A stretch of 37,882 nucleotides of DNA from Corynebacterium sp. (GTDB lineage: Bacteria > Actinomycetota > Actinomycetes > Mycobacteriales > Mycobacteriaceae): contig NZ_JAPJNQ010000005.1 in assembly GCF_030826625.1 (NCBI RefSeq), positions 1 through 37,882 of the forward strand. The letters are read 5' to 3'. Numbering within the stretch: position 1 is the first letter of the stretch; each line of letters starts with the position of its first letter. Shown one piece after another: positions 26,556-34,509 of the stretch. Position numbers and translations under genes: made by a program. The notes beneath the pieces were generated by a model. It was given only the letters and a program-made list of their open reading frames with translations, searched no databases and was not told where the DNA came from.

Positions 26556-27449
26556 TTAGTTTCCCAACCACTCGCTGAACTTCGCACCACTCAGGCGCTC
26601 ATAGGCCTCGATATAGCGGGCGCGGGTGGCAGCGACGACATCATCTGGCAGCTGCGGCGGGATCGATTCGCCATCCCATCCGGAAGCATCGCTGGTCAAC
26701 CAGTTACGCACGTATTGCTTATCGAAGCTGGGTTGCACCTTGCCTTCGGCGTAGGAATCCGCAGGCCAGTAGCGGGAGGAATCCGGGGTAAGCACTTCAT
26801 CGCCCAGCACCAGTTCACCGTCGGCATCCAGGCCGAATTCGAATTTGGTATCCGCCAAGATTATGCCGCGCTGCGCTGCCAATTCCTGCGCACAAGCGAA
26901 AATCTCTACGGTGGCGCGGCACAGTTGCTCCGCGCGCTCGTCGCCCAGCGACGCAGCAATCACGTCAAAGCTGACGTTTTCGTCGTGCTCGCCCTGCTCG
27001 GCTTTCGTTGCCGGGGTGAAAATCGGGGTTTCTAGCTTGGAGGCCTCTACCAGACCGTCGGGAAGCTCTACCCCGCAGACCTCGCCGGAGCGCTTGTATT
27101 CCTTCAAACCGGAACCGGTCAGGTAACCACGGGCGACGCATTCGAAGGGCAGCATCTCTAGCTCGTGGCAGACCATCGCGCGGCCGAGCACAGATTCCGG
27201 GATGCGCTCGTCGTCAAGCGGGCCCGCCAGGTGGTTACGCACGCCCATGCGGGAAGCCAGCTCGTCGAAGAAGTACGCCGAGATCGCGGTGAGCACGCGG
27301 CCTTTATCCGGGATGGCTGGTTCCAGGGCGTAATCATAGGCCGAGATGCGATCAGAGGCGACAATCAGCAGCGTGGCATCGTCGATGCGGTAAATATCGC
27401 GCACCTTGCCAGTCGCGATTGGGGTGTAGGCAGAAAGTTCAGGGCGCAT
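26556..27449 (-). CDS. purC: SAICAR synthase
   Basis: The 297-residue enzyme joins CAIR and aspartate with ATP to form SAICAR. GKVRDIYRIDDATLLIVASDRISAYD, FECVARGYLTGSGLKEYK and GIILADTKFEFGLD are the conserved motifs, and LTPDSSRYWPAD is the second ATP/substrate stretch. The length fits the 290-300-residue bacterial type. I chose the ATG at 27449 (MRPELSAYTP); a TTG eight codons upstream is possible, and the AGAAAGG there is closer to that region than to the ATG. It lies 81 bp after purB. Confidence 0.96.
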   Translation of the reverse strand: MRPELSAYTPIATGKVRDIYRIDDATLLIVASDRISAYDYALEPAIPDKGRVLTAISAYFFDELASRMGVRNHLAGPLDDERIPESVLGRAMVCHELEMLPFECVARGYLTGSGLKEYKRSGEVCGVELPDGLVEASKLETPIFTPATKAEQGEHDENVSFDVIAASLGDERAEQLCRATVEIFACAQELAAQRGIILADTKFEFGLDADGELVLGDEVLTPDSSRYWPADSYAEGKVQPSFDKQYVRNWLTSDASGWDGESIPPQLPDDVVAATRARYIEAYERLSGAKFSEWLGN

Positions 27450-27530
27450 GGGTACAGCGGGGCCTTTCTTCAACGGTTGGGTGCGAGAGACTTACTGCGG
27501 CGGGTGCGAGCACCTCCGCCGCTGGCAGCT

Positions 27531-28943
27531 TTAGAGAATCTCGCCGGGGCGGTAGTTGGCGGCATCGGGGTGCTCACTGCGCAGTGCACTGACCCGCGCG
27601 AGCACGCGTTTCACCTGGGATTCAGCAGCACCGATGAAGGCGTGCTTATCCCCCAGTGCGGCTTCCAGGTCCTGCTGGCTCAACGGCAAAGCGTCGTCGG
27701 CAGCCAAGCGCTCGACCAAGTCCTGGTCTGCACCGTTTTCACGCATATTCAACGCGACGGCCACGGCGTGTTTCTTAATGATCTCGTGGGCAGTCTCGCG
27801 GCCCACCCCGGCGCGCACCGCGGCCATGAGGATGCGCGTGGTGGCCAAAAATGGCAGGTAGCGCTCGAGCTCGCGGTCGATCATCGCGGGGAAAGCACCG
27901 AATTCTTCCAGCACCGTCAGGAAAGTCTCGATCATGCCGTCGATGGCGAAGAAAGCATCTGGCAACGCAACGCGGCGCACCACGGAACAGGACACATCGC
28001 CTTCGTTCCACTGCGTGCCGGCCAGGTCGCTAACCATCGTCAGGTAGCCGCGCAACACCACCTGCAGGCCGGATACTCGCTCGCAGGAGCGCGCGTTCAT
28101 CTTGTGCGGCATGGCCGAAGAACCAACCTGGCCTTCTTTGAAACCTTCGGTGACGATCTCGTTGCCCGCCATCAGGCGGATGGTCGATGCCAGCGAGGAC
28201 GGCCCCGCACCTAGCTGCACCAGCGCGGACACGGCATCAAAGTCCAGGCTGCGCGGGTAGACCTGCCCGACGGAGTGGAACAGGTGCGCAAAGCCCAGGT
28301 AATCAGCAATTTCGGTTTCCAGGCTGGCGAGCTTATCGTGCGAACCGCCCAGCAGATCCAGCATGTCCTGGCTGGTGCCCATCGGCCCTTTGATTCCGCG
28401 CAGCGGATAGCGGGTGAGCAACTCGTTGATGCGATCAATCGCCAACAGGATCTCTTCGGCGGCGCTGGCGAAGCGCTTGCCCAGCGTGGTGGCTTGGGCG
28501 GCAACGTTGTGGGAACGCCCGGCCATCACCAGCGACTGGTAATTCGCGGCGTGCTCACTGACCCGGGAAACCACCGCGATGGCTTTATCGCGGATGATCT
28601 GCAACGAGCTATAAATCTGTAGCTGCTCGACGTTCTCGGTGAGATCACGCGAGGTCATTCCTTTGTGGATGTGCTCGTGGCCGGCCAGCGCATTGAATTC
28701 TTCAATCCGGGCCTTCACATCGTGGCGGGTGGAGCGCTCGCGCTGCGCAATGGATTCCAGATCAACCTGGTCAATGACTTTTTCGTAATCCGCGATGATG
28801 TCTGCGGGAATATCGATGCCCAACGAGCGCTGGGCACGCATCACGGCGATCCACAGCTGACGTTCATAGATCACCTTGTTGTGTGGGCTCCACAGATTCA
28901 CCAGGTCTGCGGAGCCATAACGGGAAGCGAGGACATTGCTCAT
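27531..28943 (-). CDS. purB: Adenylosuccinate lyase
   Basis: The 470-residue fumarase-superfamily enzyme cleaves SAICAR and adenylosuccinate. The superfamily signature is VGSSAMPHKMNARSCERVSGL. Residues HDVKARIEEFNALAG, HKGMTSRDLTENVEQ and AGRSHNVAAQATTLGKR provide the catalytic His and substrate sites. The start MSNVLASRYGSADLVNLWSP agrees with actinobacterial PurB; the ATG two codons upstream (28949) is an equal alternative. There is no good Shine-Dalgarno sequence. An inverted repeat lies upstream at 28964-28994. Confidence 0.96.
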   Translation of the reverse strand: MSNVLASRYGSADLVNLWSPHNKVIYERQLWIAVMRAQRSLGIDIPADIIADYEKVIDQVDLESIAQRERSTRHDVKARIEEFNALAGHEHIHKGMTSRDLTENVEQLQIYSSLQIIRDKAIAVVSRVSEHAANYQSLVMAGRSHNVAAQATTLGKRFASAAEEILLAIDRINELLTRYPLRGIKGPMGTSQDMLDLLGGSHDKLASLETEIADYLGFAHLFHSVGQVYPRSLDFDAVSALVQLGAGPSSLASTIRLMAGNEIVTEGFKEGQVGSSAMPHKMNARSCERVSGLQVVLRGYLTMVSDLAGTQWNEGDVSCSVVRRVALPDAFFAIDGMIETFLTVLEEFGAFPAMIDRELERYLPFLATTRILMAAVRAGVGRETAHEIIKKHAVAVALNMRENGADQDLVERLAADDALPLSQQDLEAALGDKHAFIGAAESQVKRVLARVSALRSEHPDAANYRPGEIL

Positions 28944-28963
28944 CGGCATTTTTTGTTGCGTCA

Positions 28964-28994
28964 CACAGTGTATTATCACACGAATTTCACTGTG
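28964..28994. promoter_or_regulatory. Inverted repeat upstream of purB
   Basis: CACAGTG (28964-28970) and CACTGTG (28988-28994) form a 7-bp-arm inverted repeat about 20 bp before the purB start and overlap a possible promoter. The arms share CACAGT/ACTGTG with the repeat upstream of actA at 7018-7047. Confidence 0.4.
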
Positions 28995-29088
28995 GCGACA
29001 ACGCTTGTCGGCAGCCCCCCGCATTAGCTACCTCTTATGCTTGTCGACGGCAGCCAGCCGCCGCGTGCAGGTCGGCTCTAGTCGCCAG

Positions 29089-30384
29089 CTAAATGCTGAT
29101 CTCGCCGCGTGCGGCTTTAGCACCAATATCGCGGCGGTAGAAGCCACCGGCCATCTGAATGCCACCGATGGTCTGGTAAGCCGCCTCCCGCGCAGCATCC
29201 AAATCGGCGCCCTTGCCGATCACATTCAGCACACGCCCGCCGTTGGAATAGTACTCGCCAGCTTCGCGGCTGGTACCGCCATGCAGGATCTTTTCTGGGT
29301 TTTCCAGATCCTCCGAGGCAATCCGATCGCCCTTGCGCGGGCTGGCTGGGTAGCCCTGCGCGGCCAGCACGACGGTGACTGCCGAGCCGTCTTCCCACTC
29401 CAGCGGCGCAAGCTCGCCGAGCGTGCCATTCGCACAGGCTGCCAACGCTGGTGCGAGTGGAGACTGCAGCAGCGAAAGCACCGCCTGGGTTTCTGGGTCG
29501 CCGAATCGGCAGTTGAATTCCACCACCGCCGGGCCGTCTTCGCCCCAGGCCAAACCGGCATACAGCAGGCCGGAATAAGCGCAGCCGCGCGCAGCGAGTT
29601 CTTTGGCTACCGGGCGGCAGACTTCATCGACGATGCGCTGCACGCCATCTTCTGGCAGCCACGGCAACGGGGTGTAGGCACCCATACCGCCGGTGTTCGG
29701 GCCTTCGTCGTCGTCATAGGCGCGCTTGTGGTCTTGCGCCGGCAACAGCGGCACCACGTCTTCGCCGTCAACCAGGCAAAACAGCGAGATTTCCGGGCCG
29801 GACAAGAACGATTCCAGCAACACTGGGTTTCCGCCCTCGTGCACGGCGTGGATGTGTGCGACGGCTTCGTCGTAATCCTGGGTCACCACCACACCTTTGC
29901 CGCCAGCCAGGCCGTCATCTTTGACGACGTAATTCGGGCCGAAGTTCTCCAGTACTGCCGCGATTTCTTCCTCGCTAGCACCGGGTTGAAGCTGCTCGGC
30001 ACGCGCGGTGGCCACACCGGCGGCGGCCATCACGTCCTTGGCAAACGCCTTCGAGCCTTCGATGCGCGCGGCGTCTTTGTTCGGGCCAAATACGGCGAAC
30101 CCGGTCTCGCGCAGCGCATCGGCGACGCCTGCCACCAGCGGGGCTTCGGGGCCGATAACCACGAGCTCTGCGTCGAGTTTTTGCGCCAGCGCCACCATGG
30201 CTGCGGCATCGTCGGCGCTGCCTGCATCGGTATGCCGGGTGGCCAGGGTTTCCATTCCTGGGTTTCCTGGGCATACGTGCAGTTCGTGGGCGGTGTCCTG
30301 GGCACTTTCTTTGCGGCTATCGCGGGAAAGGCCCTGCAGCAGGGCGTGTTCGCGGCCGCCAGTTCCGAGTACGAGAATACGCAT
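29089..30384 (-). CDS. purD: Phosphoribosylamine-glycine ligase (GARS)
   Basis: The 431-residue ATP-grasp enzyme joins phosphoribosylamine and glycine. MRILVLGTGGREHALLQGLSRD and HVCPGNPGME are at the start. YVVKDDGLAGGKGVVVT is the ATP loop, and EFNCRFGDPETQAVLSLL carries metal ligands. Length is normal. The start ATG at 30384 follows a TATATAAG region on the minus strand, so the promoter lies in the 124-bp gap towards the HIT gene. That gap also carries two tandem duplications. Confidence 0.96.
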   Translation of the reverse strand: MRILVLGTGGREHALLQGLSRDSRKESAQDTAHELHVCPGNPGMETLATRHTDAGSADDAAAMVALAQKLDAELVVIGPEAPLVAGVADALRETGFAVFGPNKDAARIEGSKAFAKDVMAAAGVATARAEQLQPGASEEEIAAVLENFGPNYVVKDDGLAGGKGVVVTQDYDEAVAHIHAVHEGGNPVLLESFLSGPEISLFCLVDGEDVVPLLPAQDHKRAYDDDEGPNTGGMGAYTPLPWLPEDGVQRIVDEVCRPVAKELAARGCAYSGLLYAGLAWGEDGPAVVEFNCRFGDPETQAVLSLLQSPLAPALAACANGTLGELAPLEWEDGSAVTVVLAAQGYPASPRKGDRIASEDLENPEKILHGGTSREAGEYYSNGGRVLNVIGKGADLDAAREAAYQTIGGIQMAGGFYRRDIGAKAARGEISI

Positions 30385-30393
30385 GGCTTATAT

Positions 30394-30469
30394 CCTATAT
30401 GCGCACCCTATATGTGCACGCGTTTGCTGCGACGATCCTGGTAGCGCGTGCGACGATCCTGGTGGCATG
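30394..30469. repeat. Two tandem duplications between purD and the HIT gene
   Basis: A 13-bp unit occurs twice in a row: CCTATATGCGCAC (30394-30406) and CCTATATGTGCAC (30407-30419). A 21-bp unit beginning TGCGACGATCCTGGT also occurs twice in a row (30428-30448 and 30449-30469). They lie between divergent promoters. Confidence 0.85.
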
Positions 30470-30508
30470 AGAGCCCCGCTCATGTACCGGCCCCGGTAAT
30501 GTGGTGGC

Positions 30509-30934
30509 ATGAGCACAGTATTTAGCAAAGTTATCAATGGTGAACTTCCTGGCCGCTTCGTCTACCGCAGCTCAGATGTGGTGGCGTTTTTGAGCATTGA
30601 GCCGCTCGCCTATGGCCACGTGCTGGTGGTGCCGGTTGAGGAAGTCGATAAGTGGACCGATATCGCCCCCGAGCTGTGGGCCCGTCTCAATGCGGTTGCC
30701 TTCGAGGTCGGTAATGCCGTGGTCGGGGCTTTCGATGCCCCGCGTGCAGGTAATGTCATCGCTGGTTTTGAGGTCCCGCACGCGCACATCCACGTCTTCC
30801 CTGCTCACAGCATGGATGATTTCAATTTCGCGAATGTCACCCCGGCGGATCAAACCGATGACGCGAAGATGGATGAGGCCGCCGAGAAGTTGCGCGCACA
30901 GTTGGGCACCGACGCCGAGGGCAACAAGATTTAG
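30509..30934 (+). CDS. HIT-family nucleotide-binding protein
   Basis: The 141-residue protein has the HIT fold. The catalytic H-x-H-x-H motif is in FEVPHAHIHVFPAH, preceded by VVAFLSIEPLAYGHVLVVPVEEVD. HIT enzymes hydrolyse or transfer from nucleoside phosphates (for example AMP-lysine or ADP-ribose compounds); the substrate is not shown. The ATG at 30509 follows TAATGT with 6 nt between, without a Shine-Dalgarno sequence. The HIT gene beside the two-component genes matches the mycobacterial Rv0757-Rv0759c block. It is convergent with phoS, and a GC-rich inverted repeat lies between the two stops. Confidence 0.94.
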   Translation: MSTVFSKVINGELPGRFVYRSSDVVAFLSIEPLAYGHVLVVPVEEVDKWTDIAPELWARLNAVAFEVGNAVVGAFDAPRAGNVIAGFEVPHAHIHVFPAHSMDDFNFANVTPADQTDDAKMDEAAEKLRAQLGTDAEGNKI

Positions 30935-30995
30935 CTTAGGCAGCCTGCGGGCCGGGTGTCCGGGCCAGCCAGGGTGGGCGCCTGCCGGGGCGGGC

Positions 30996-32603
30996 TTAGG
31001 AGTCTTCGAAGCTTTCTTCGTTGCTTGTCGACGGCTGCTCTAGCGCTGGGATGCGCACCGTGAAGGTTGAGCCTTCGCCCGGAGCACTTTCAACGGTGAT
31101 TTCGCCATCGTGCTGGTCGACGAGCGATTTCACGATCGCCAGCCCCAGCCCAGAACCACCACCGGCACCTCGGGCGCGTGAGGGGTCTTCCCGGTAGAAG
31201 CGCTCGAAGATCAGCCCGGCTACTTCTTTGTCCATGCCGCGGCCGTCGTCAGTCACATCAATGCAGATGTAATCGGCCTTTCCGTTGTTCTCCTCGACTG
31301 TGCGTGTCCCAGTGCCAGCGCTAGCACCCGATCCCATGCCCGAACCAGCGCCACCCCCAGTCCCAGCGCTAGCGCTAGGATCTTCAGCAAGGATTTCCTG
31401 GCGCAGCGTCACCGTCACCGAGGCCTCCGGGCCGCCGTGGTTCAAACCGTTGGTGATCAGGTTCAGCAGCACTTGGTGCAGGCGGTCAGGGTCACCAGAG
31501 ACCACGGGAATGCCTGGGGTTTTATTTTCCACGCGGATGATGCGATCTGGATACGCCGCCCGTGCCGATCCCACCACTGCGATCGAAAGCTCCAGTACAT
31601 CGACGGTGCGTTTATCCAGCCGGGAGCCTTCGGCGCGGGTCAGCGCGAGTAAGTCTTCCACCAGCAGTTTCATTCGGCCGGATTCCACATCAATGGTGTC
31701 AAAAACATGGTCGACATCATCGGTGGCCCCGGATCGGTAGAGCTCGACATAACCGCGCAAGGAAGTCAACGGGGTGCGTAATTCGTGTGAGGCATCCCCG
31801 ACGAAGCGGCGCATTTGTGCTTCTTTTGATTGCGCGGTTTCGATCGATTCTTGTAGCCGCTCCAGCATCGTGTTCAGCGCAGCAGAGAGCTGGCCAACTT
31901 CAGTGTTCAGTGGCCATTGCGGCACACGCCGGTCCAGATCACCTTCGGCAATATCGCTGGCGGTGCGTTCCACAATCTGCAACGGCTTCAGGGTCTGCCT
32001 AATCACCGCGAACGACAACAACGCCACGAAGAACAACATGAACAGGCTGATTCCCGCCTGTAGCATCGCCAAGCCCCGCAATAAGCCGTCTTCGCGCTCT
32101 AGGTTCTTGGCGACGATAGTGACCACGCCGTCGCGCTGGCTAGCCAGTGCCCGCCAACCTGCTTGCTGTTGCCCTTCTATGCTGGGCACGCTGCGTGGCG
32201 GATCACCGATGACGAGATTGTTGATTTGTGGCAGAGTATCGCGGTCGTTATACACCCGCGATGATCCATCCGGGAAGATGTGGATGACGGCATAATCCGT
32301 CGGTGGGCTGGCCGAGAGATTTCCGGAAAACAGCTCGGAGTTCTGTGCCCAGCCGTTCATGGATTGCACCAGGTCGTCGTCGACGCGCTCGTAGAAAACT
32401 CCCCGCATCACGGAATAAACCGCGAACGAACTGGCGAACAGCCCGAAGGCCGATACCAGCACCGTCAATACCACCAGCCAGGTGCGTAGCCGCAGTGGCC
32501 GGTGGGTGCGGTAGGAGTAGCGGCGTTGAGCTTTTGCCGTTTCTTCGGGGGTGTTGTGCGCCGGAGCCATTTGCGTAATTCTAGCCCGCATTCTCGCCCG
32601 CAT
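30996..32603 (-). CDS. phoS: Sensor histidine kinase (PhoS/PhoR-type)
   Basis: The 535-residue membrane kinase has a hydrophobic helix at about residues 40-65, an extracytoplasmic domain, a second helix near 180-205 and a HAMP linker. HisKA follows with phospho-His in DASHELRTPLTSLRG, then the HATPase with N-box LHQVLLNLITNGLNHGG, G1 DDGRGMD and G2 GGGSGLGLAIV. A Gly/Ala/Ser-rich insert (about residues 405-440) splits the ATPase domain between the N and G1 boxes, encoded by repetitive DNA. By synteny it matches C. glutamicum PhoS (phosphate starvation) and M. tuberculosis PhoR (Rv0758). The start is unclear: a 12-bp repeat creates in-frame ATGs at 32603 and 32591, and another ATG is at 32570. 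Confidence 0.9.
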   Translation of the reverse strand: MRARMRARITQMAPAHNTPEETAKAQRRYSYRTHRPLRLRTWLVVLTVLVSAFGLFASSFAVYSVMRGVFYERVDDDLVQSMNGWAQNSELFSGNLSASPPTDYAVIHIFPDGSSRVYNDRDTLPQINNLVIGDPPRSVPSIEGQQQAGWRALASQRDGVVTIVAKNLEREDGLLRGLAMLQAGISLFMLFFVALLSFAVIRQTLKPLQIVERTASDIAEGDLDRRVPQWPLNTEVGQLSAALNTMLERLQESIETAQSKEAQMRRFVGDASHELRTPLTSLRGYVELYRSGATDDVDHVFDTIDVESGRMKLLVEDLLALTRAEGSRLDKRTVDVLELSIAVVGSARAAYPDRIIRVENKTPGIPVVSGDPDRLHQVLLNLITNGLNHGGPEASVTVTLRQEILAEDPSASAGTGGGAGSGMGSGASAGTGTRTVEENNGKADYICIDVTDDGRGMDKEVAGLIFERFYREDPSRARGAGGGSGLGLAIVKSLVDQHDGEITVESAPGEGSTFTVRIPALEQPSTSNEESFEDS

Positions 32604-32613
32604 TCTAGCCCAG
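32578..32613. repeat. Three 12-bp tandem repeats at the start of phoS
   Basis: ATTCTAGCCCGC, ATTCTCGCCCGC and ATTCTAGCCCAG run from 32578 to 32613. On the coding strand the repeat produces the peptide MRAR twice at the phoS N-terminus, so a change in copy number would move the start in frame. Confidence 0.85.
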
Positions 32614-32618
32614 GCAGT

Positions 32619-33332
32619 TTAGCAGCGTGGTTTGCGCAGCACGTAGCCGACACCGCGCACGGTGTGGATCAGTGGCATATCGCCGGTATCAATCTTGCGG
32701 CGCAGGTAAGAGATATAGGATTCGACGACGTTGCCGTCGCCGCCGAAATCGTAGTGCCAGACGTTGTCCAGAATCTTCGCCTTAGACAGCACGACTTCTT
32801 TGTTGAGCATCAAAAAGCGCAGCAGGTTGAACTCGGTCGGTGAAAGCTCGATCAGCTCGCCGCCTTTGGTGACCTCGTGGGTGTCATCGTTCAAGGTCAG
32901 GTCCGCGTAGCTGATTGCGGATTCTTCGCTGGCGTCTTCTTGTACATTGCCGCGGCGCAGCACGACCCGCAGGCGGGTGATTACTTCTTCTAAACTGAAC
33001 GGTTTGGTGATGTAATCGTCCGCACCAATGGTCAGACCATGGATGCGCGATTCCACACCGTCTTTCGCGGTCAGATACAGCACCGGGCCCTCCAGGCCTT
33101 CGGCGCGCAGCTTTTGCAGCAGCTCGTAGCCGTCCATGCCGGGCATCATGACGTCCAGGATGTAGGCGTCCGGGCGGAATTCGCGGGCCACGCGTAGGGC
33201 ATCGACGCCGGAATTCGCGCTGCGGACGTCGAAGCCTTGGAACTTCAACGACACGGTTAATAATTCGACGATGTTGGCCTCGTCGTCGACAACGAGAACC
33301 TTGACGGGATCGTTATGGGTGGAATCATCCAT
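32619..33332 (-). CDS. phoR: OmpR/PhoB-family response regulator
   Basis: The 237-residue regulator has a receiver domain (VKVLVVDDEANIVELLTVSL with acidic DD, phospho-acceptor Asp in YILDVMMPGMDG, Thr in LYLTAKD and Lys in YITKPFS). A winged-helix effector follows (LSPTEFNLLRFLMLN, VVESYISYLRRKID, TVRGVGYVL). It pairs with the kinase gene 15 bp downstream and matches C. glutamicum PhoR, the positive regulator of phosphate starvation genes (named PhoP in mycobacteria). The ATG at 33332 (MDDSTHND) is my choice; a GTG three codons upstream (33341) is close to AAAGAGG and is possible. It is probably transcribed with phoS from the 33342-33534 gap. Confidence 0.93.
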   Translation of the reverse strand: MDDSTHNDPVKVLVVDDEANIVELLTVSLKFQGFDVRSANSGVDALRVAREFRPDAYILDVMMPGMDGYELLQKLRAEGLEGPVLYLTAKDGVESRIHGLTIGADDYITKPFSLEEVITRLRVVLRRGNVQEDASEESAISYADLTLNDDTHEVTKGGELIELSPTEFNLLRFLMLNKEVVLSKAKILDNVWHYDFGGDGNVVESYISYLRRKIDTGDMPLIHTVRGVGYVLRKPRC

Positions 33333-33374
33333 GGCTTTCACTGACCTCTTTCTCGATTCTGGTGCGCCTCATAA

Positions 33375-33400
33375 TTAATTCTGGAGGTTTAATTCTGGAG
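33375..33400. promoter_or_regulatory. Paired 12-bp direct repeats upstream of phoR
   Basis: TTAATTCTGGAG occurs at 33375-33386 and 33389-33400, a 14-bp period, about 45 bp upstream of the phoR start. OmpR-family regulators bind direct repeats, so this could be an autoregulatory site. Confidence 0.45.
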
Positions 33401-33534
33401 ATTAAATCTCACTGTTCTTTCATTATTACTGCCACCATCTTGCACCATACTGACCGGGAACTGAATAGAGTCTGTGAGGCGCGCATCAGGTTTCACTTAT
33501 ATGAGGCATCACCTACCGGTGTTAATGTGCAGTT

Positions 33535-34509
33535 ATGACATCCACGACTGATGATGCGTTGATACGCATGCGCGATGTGCGCAAACAATATTCAGCGAAA
33601 TCCGGGACGGTCCATGCGTTGGACGGGTTGAATCTGGACGTGCCTGAAGGCACGGTGCGCGGCCTTTTGGGCCCGAATGGCGCTGGCAAAACCACGACCG
33701 TCAAGGTTCTCACAACGTTGACGCGGCCAACATCCGGCGAAGTGACCATCGATGGTTTGGACGTTGTGCGCAACGGCCACGAGGTGCGCAACCGAATCGG
33801 GGTATCGGGGCAAAACGCCACCATCGACGAAGAGCTCACTGCTCGCGAAAACCTCATGTTGGTGGGCAGGCTGTTCCACCTTGGTGATAAGGGTGCGAAG
33901 AAGCGTGCCGACGAATTGCTGGAGATTTTTAACCTGCAGCATGCAGCGAACCGCCCGATCAAGGGTTTTTCTGGTGGTATGCGCCGCCGCGCTGACCTCG
34001 CGGCCTCTTTGGTCAATGACCCGCGCATCTTGTTCCTCGATGAGCCGACCACCGGGTTGGATCCTGCCGCGCGCTTGTCGTTGTGGGAGGTTATTAAGCA
34101 GCGGGTGCGCTCCGGCACAACCTTGCTGTTGACCACGCAGTATTTGGAGGAAGCCGACTATTTGGCTGACCGCATTAGTGTGATCGATCAGGGCAAGGTT
34201 ATTGCTGAGGGAAGCGCGGATGAGTTGAAGTCTTCGGTTGGCGGGCAGCGGATTTCCGTGGTGCCTGTAGATCGCGCTGACCATGAAGCAGTCGAACAAT
34301 TGCTTGAGGACGTCGCCGCCAACGCAGGTACCGTCACCATTGATGGCAACGAGTTGAGTGTTTCTGTACACGATGGCCCGGCTGCGCTGGAGCAGGTCGT
34401 GGGCAATCTGCGTGAACGTGAAATTGCAGTGCATGATGTCGGAATGTCACGGCCGAGTTTGGATGAAGTCTTTTTGGATCTCACCGGCCAGAAAGGGGCA
34501 AGCAACTAA
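33535..34509 (+). CDS. DrrA-type ABC transporter ATP-binding protein
   Basis: The 324-residue ATPase powers the ABC-2 permease encoded next. Walker A is GLLGPNGAGKTTT, the signature is GFSGGMRRRADLAASL, Walker B is ILFLDEPTTGLDP, and the switch region reads LLLTTQYLEEADYLAD with Gln in place of the switch His, as usual in the DrrA family. The C-terminal part is the DrrA-like domain. DrrAB systems export drugs or lipids; the cargo is unknown. The ATG at 33535 has TAATGT 6 nt upstream. Leucine codons here are often TTG rather than the CTG of nearby genes. Confidence 0.92.
   Translation: MTSTTDDALIRMRDVRKQYSAKSGTVHALDGLNLDVPEGTVRGLLGPNGAGKTTTVKVLTTLTRPTSGEVTIDGLDVVRNGHEVRNRIGVSGQNATIDEELTARENLMLVGRLFHLGDKGAKKRADELLEIFNLQHAANRPIKGFSGGMRRRADLAASLVNDPRILFLDEPTTGLDPAARLSLWEVIKQRVRSGTTLLLTTQYLEEADYLADRISVIDQGKVIAEGSADELKSSVGGQRISVVPVDRADHEAVEQLLEDVAANAGTVTIDGNELSVSVHDGPAALEQVVGNLREREIAVHDVGMSRPSLDEVFLDLTGQKGASN

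Noticed and set aside
28936..28995. GlxR/CRP site TGTGA-N6-TCACA before purB
   Set aside because: TGTGATAATACAC is only a partial match and the second half-site fails.
28936..30444. Long plus-strand open frame opposite purD
   Set aside because: purD on the other strand carries all ATP-grasp motifs; the frame shows no family features and is a by-product of GC bias.
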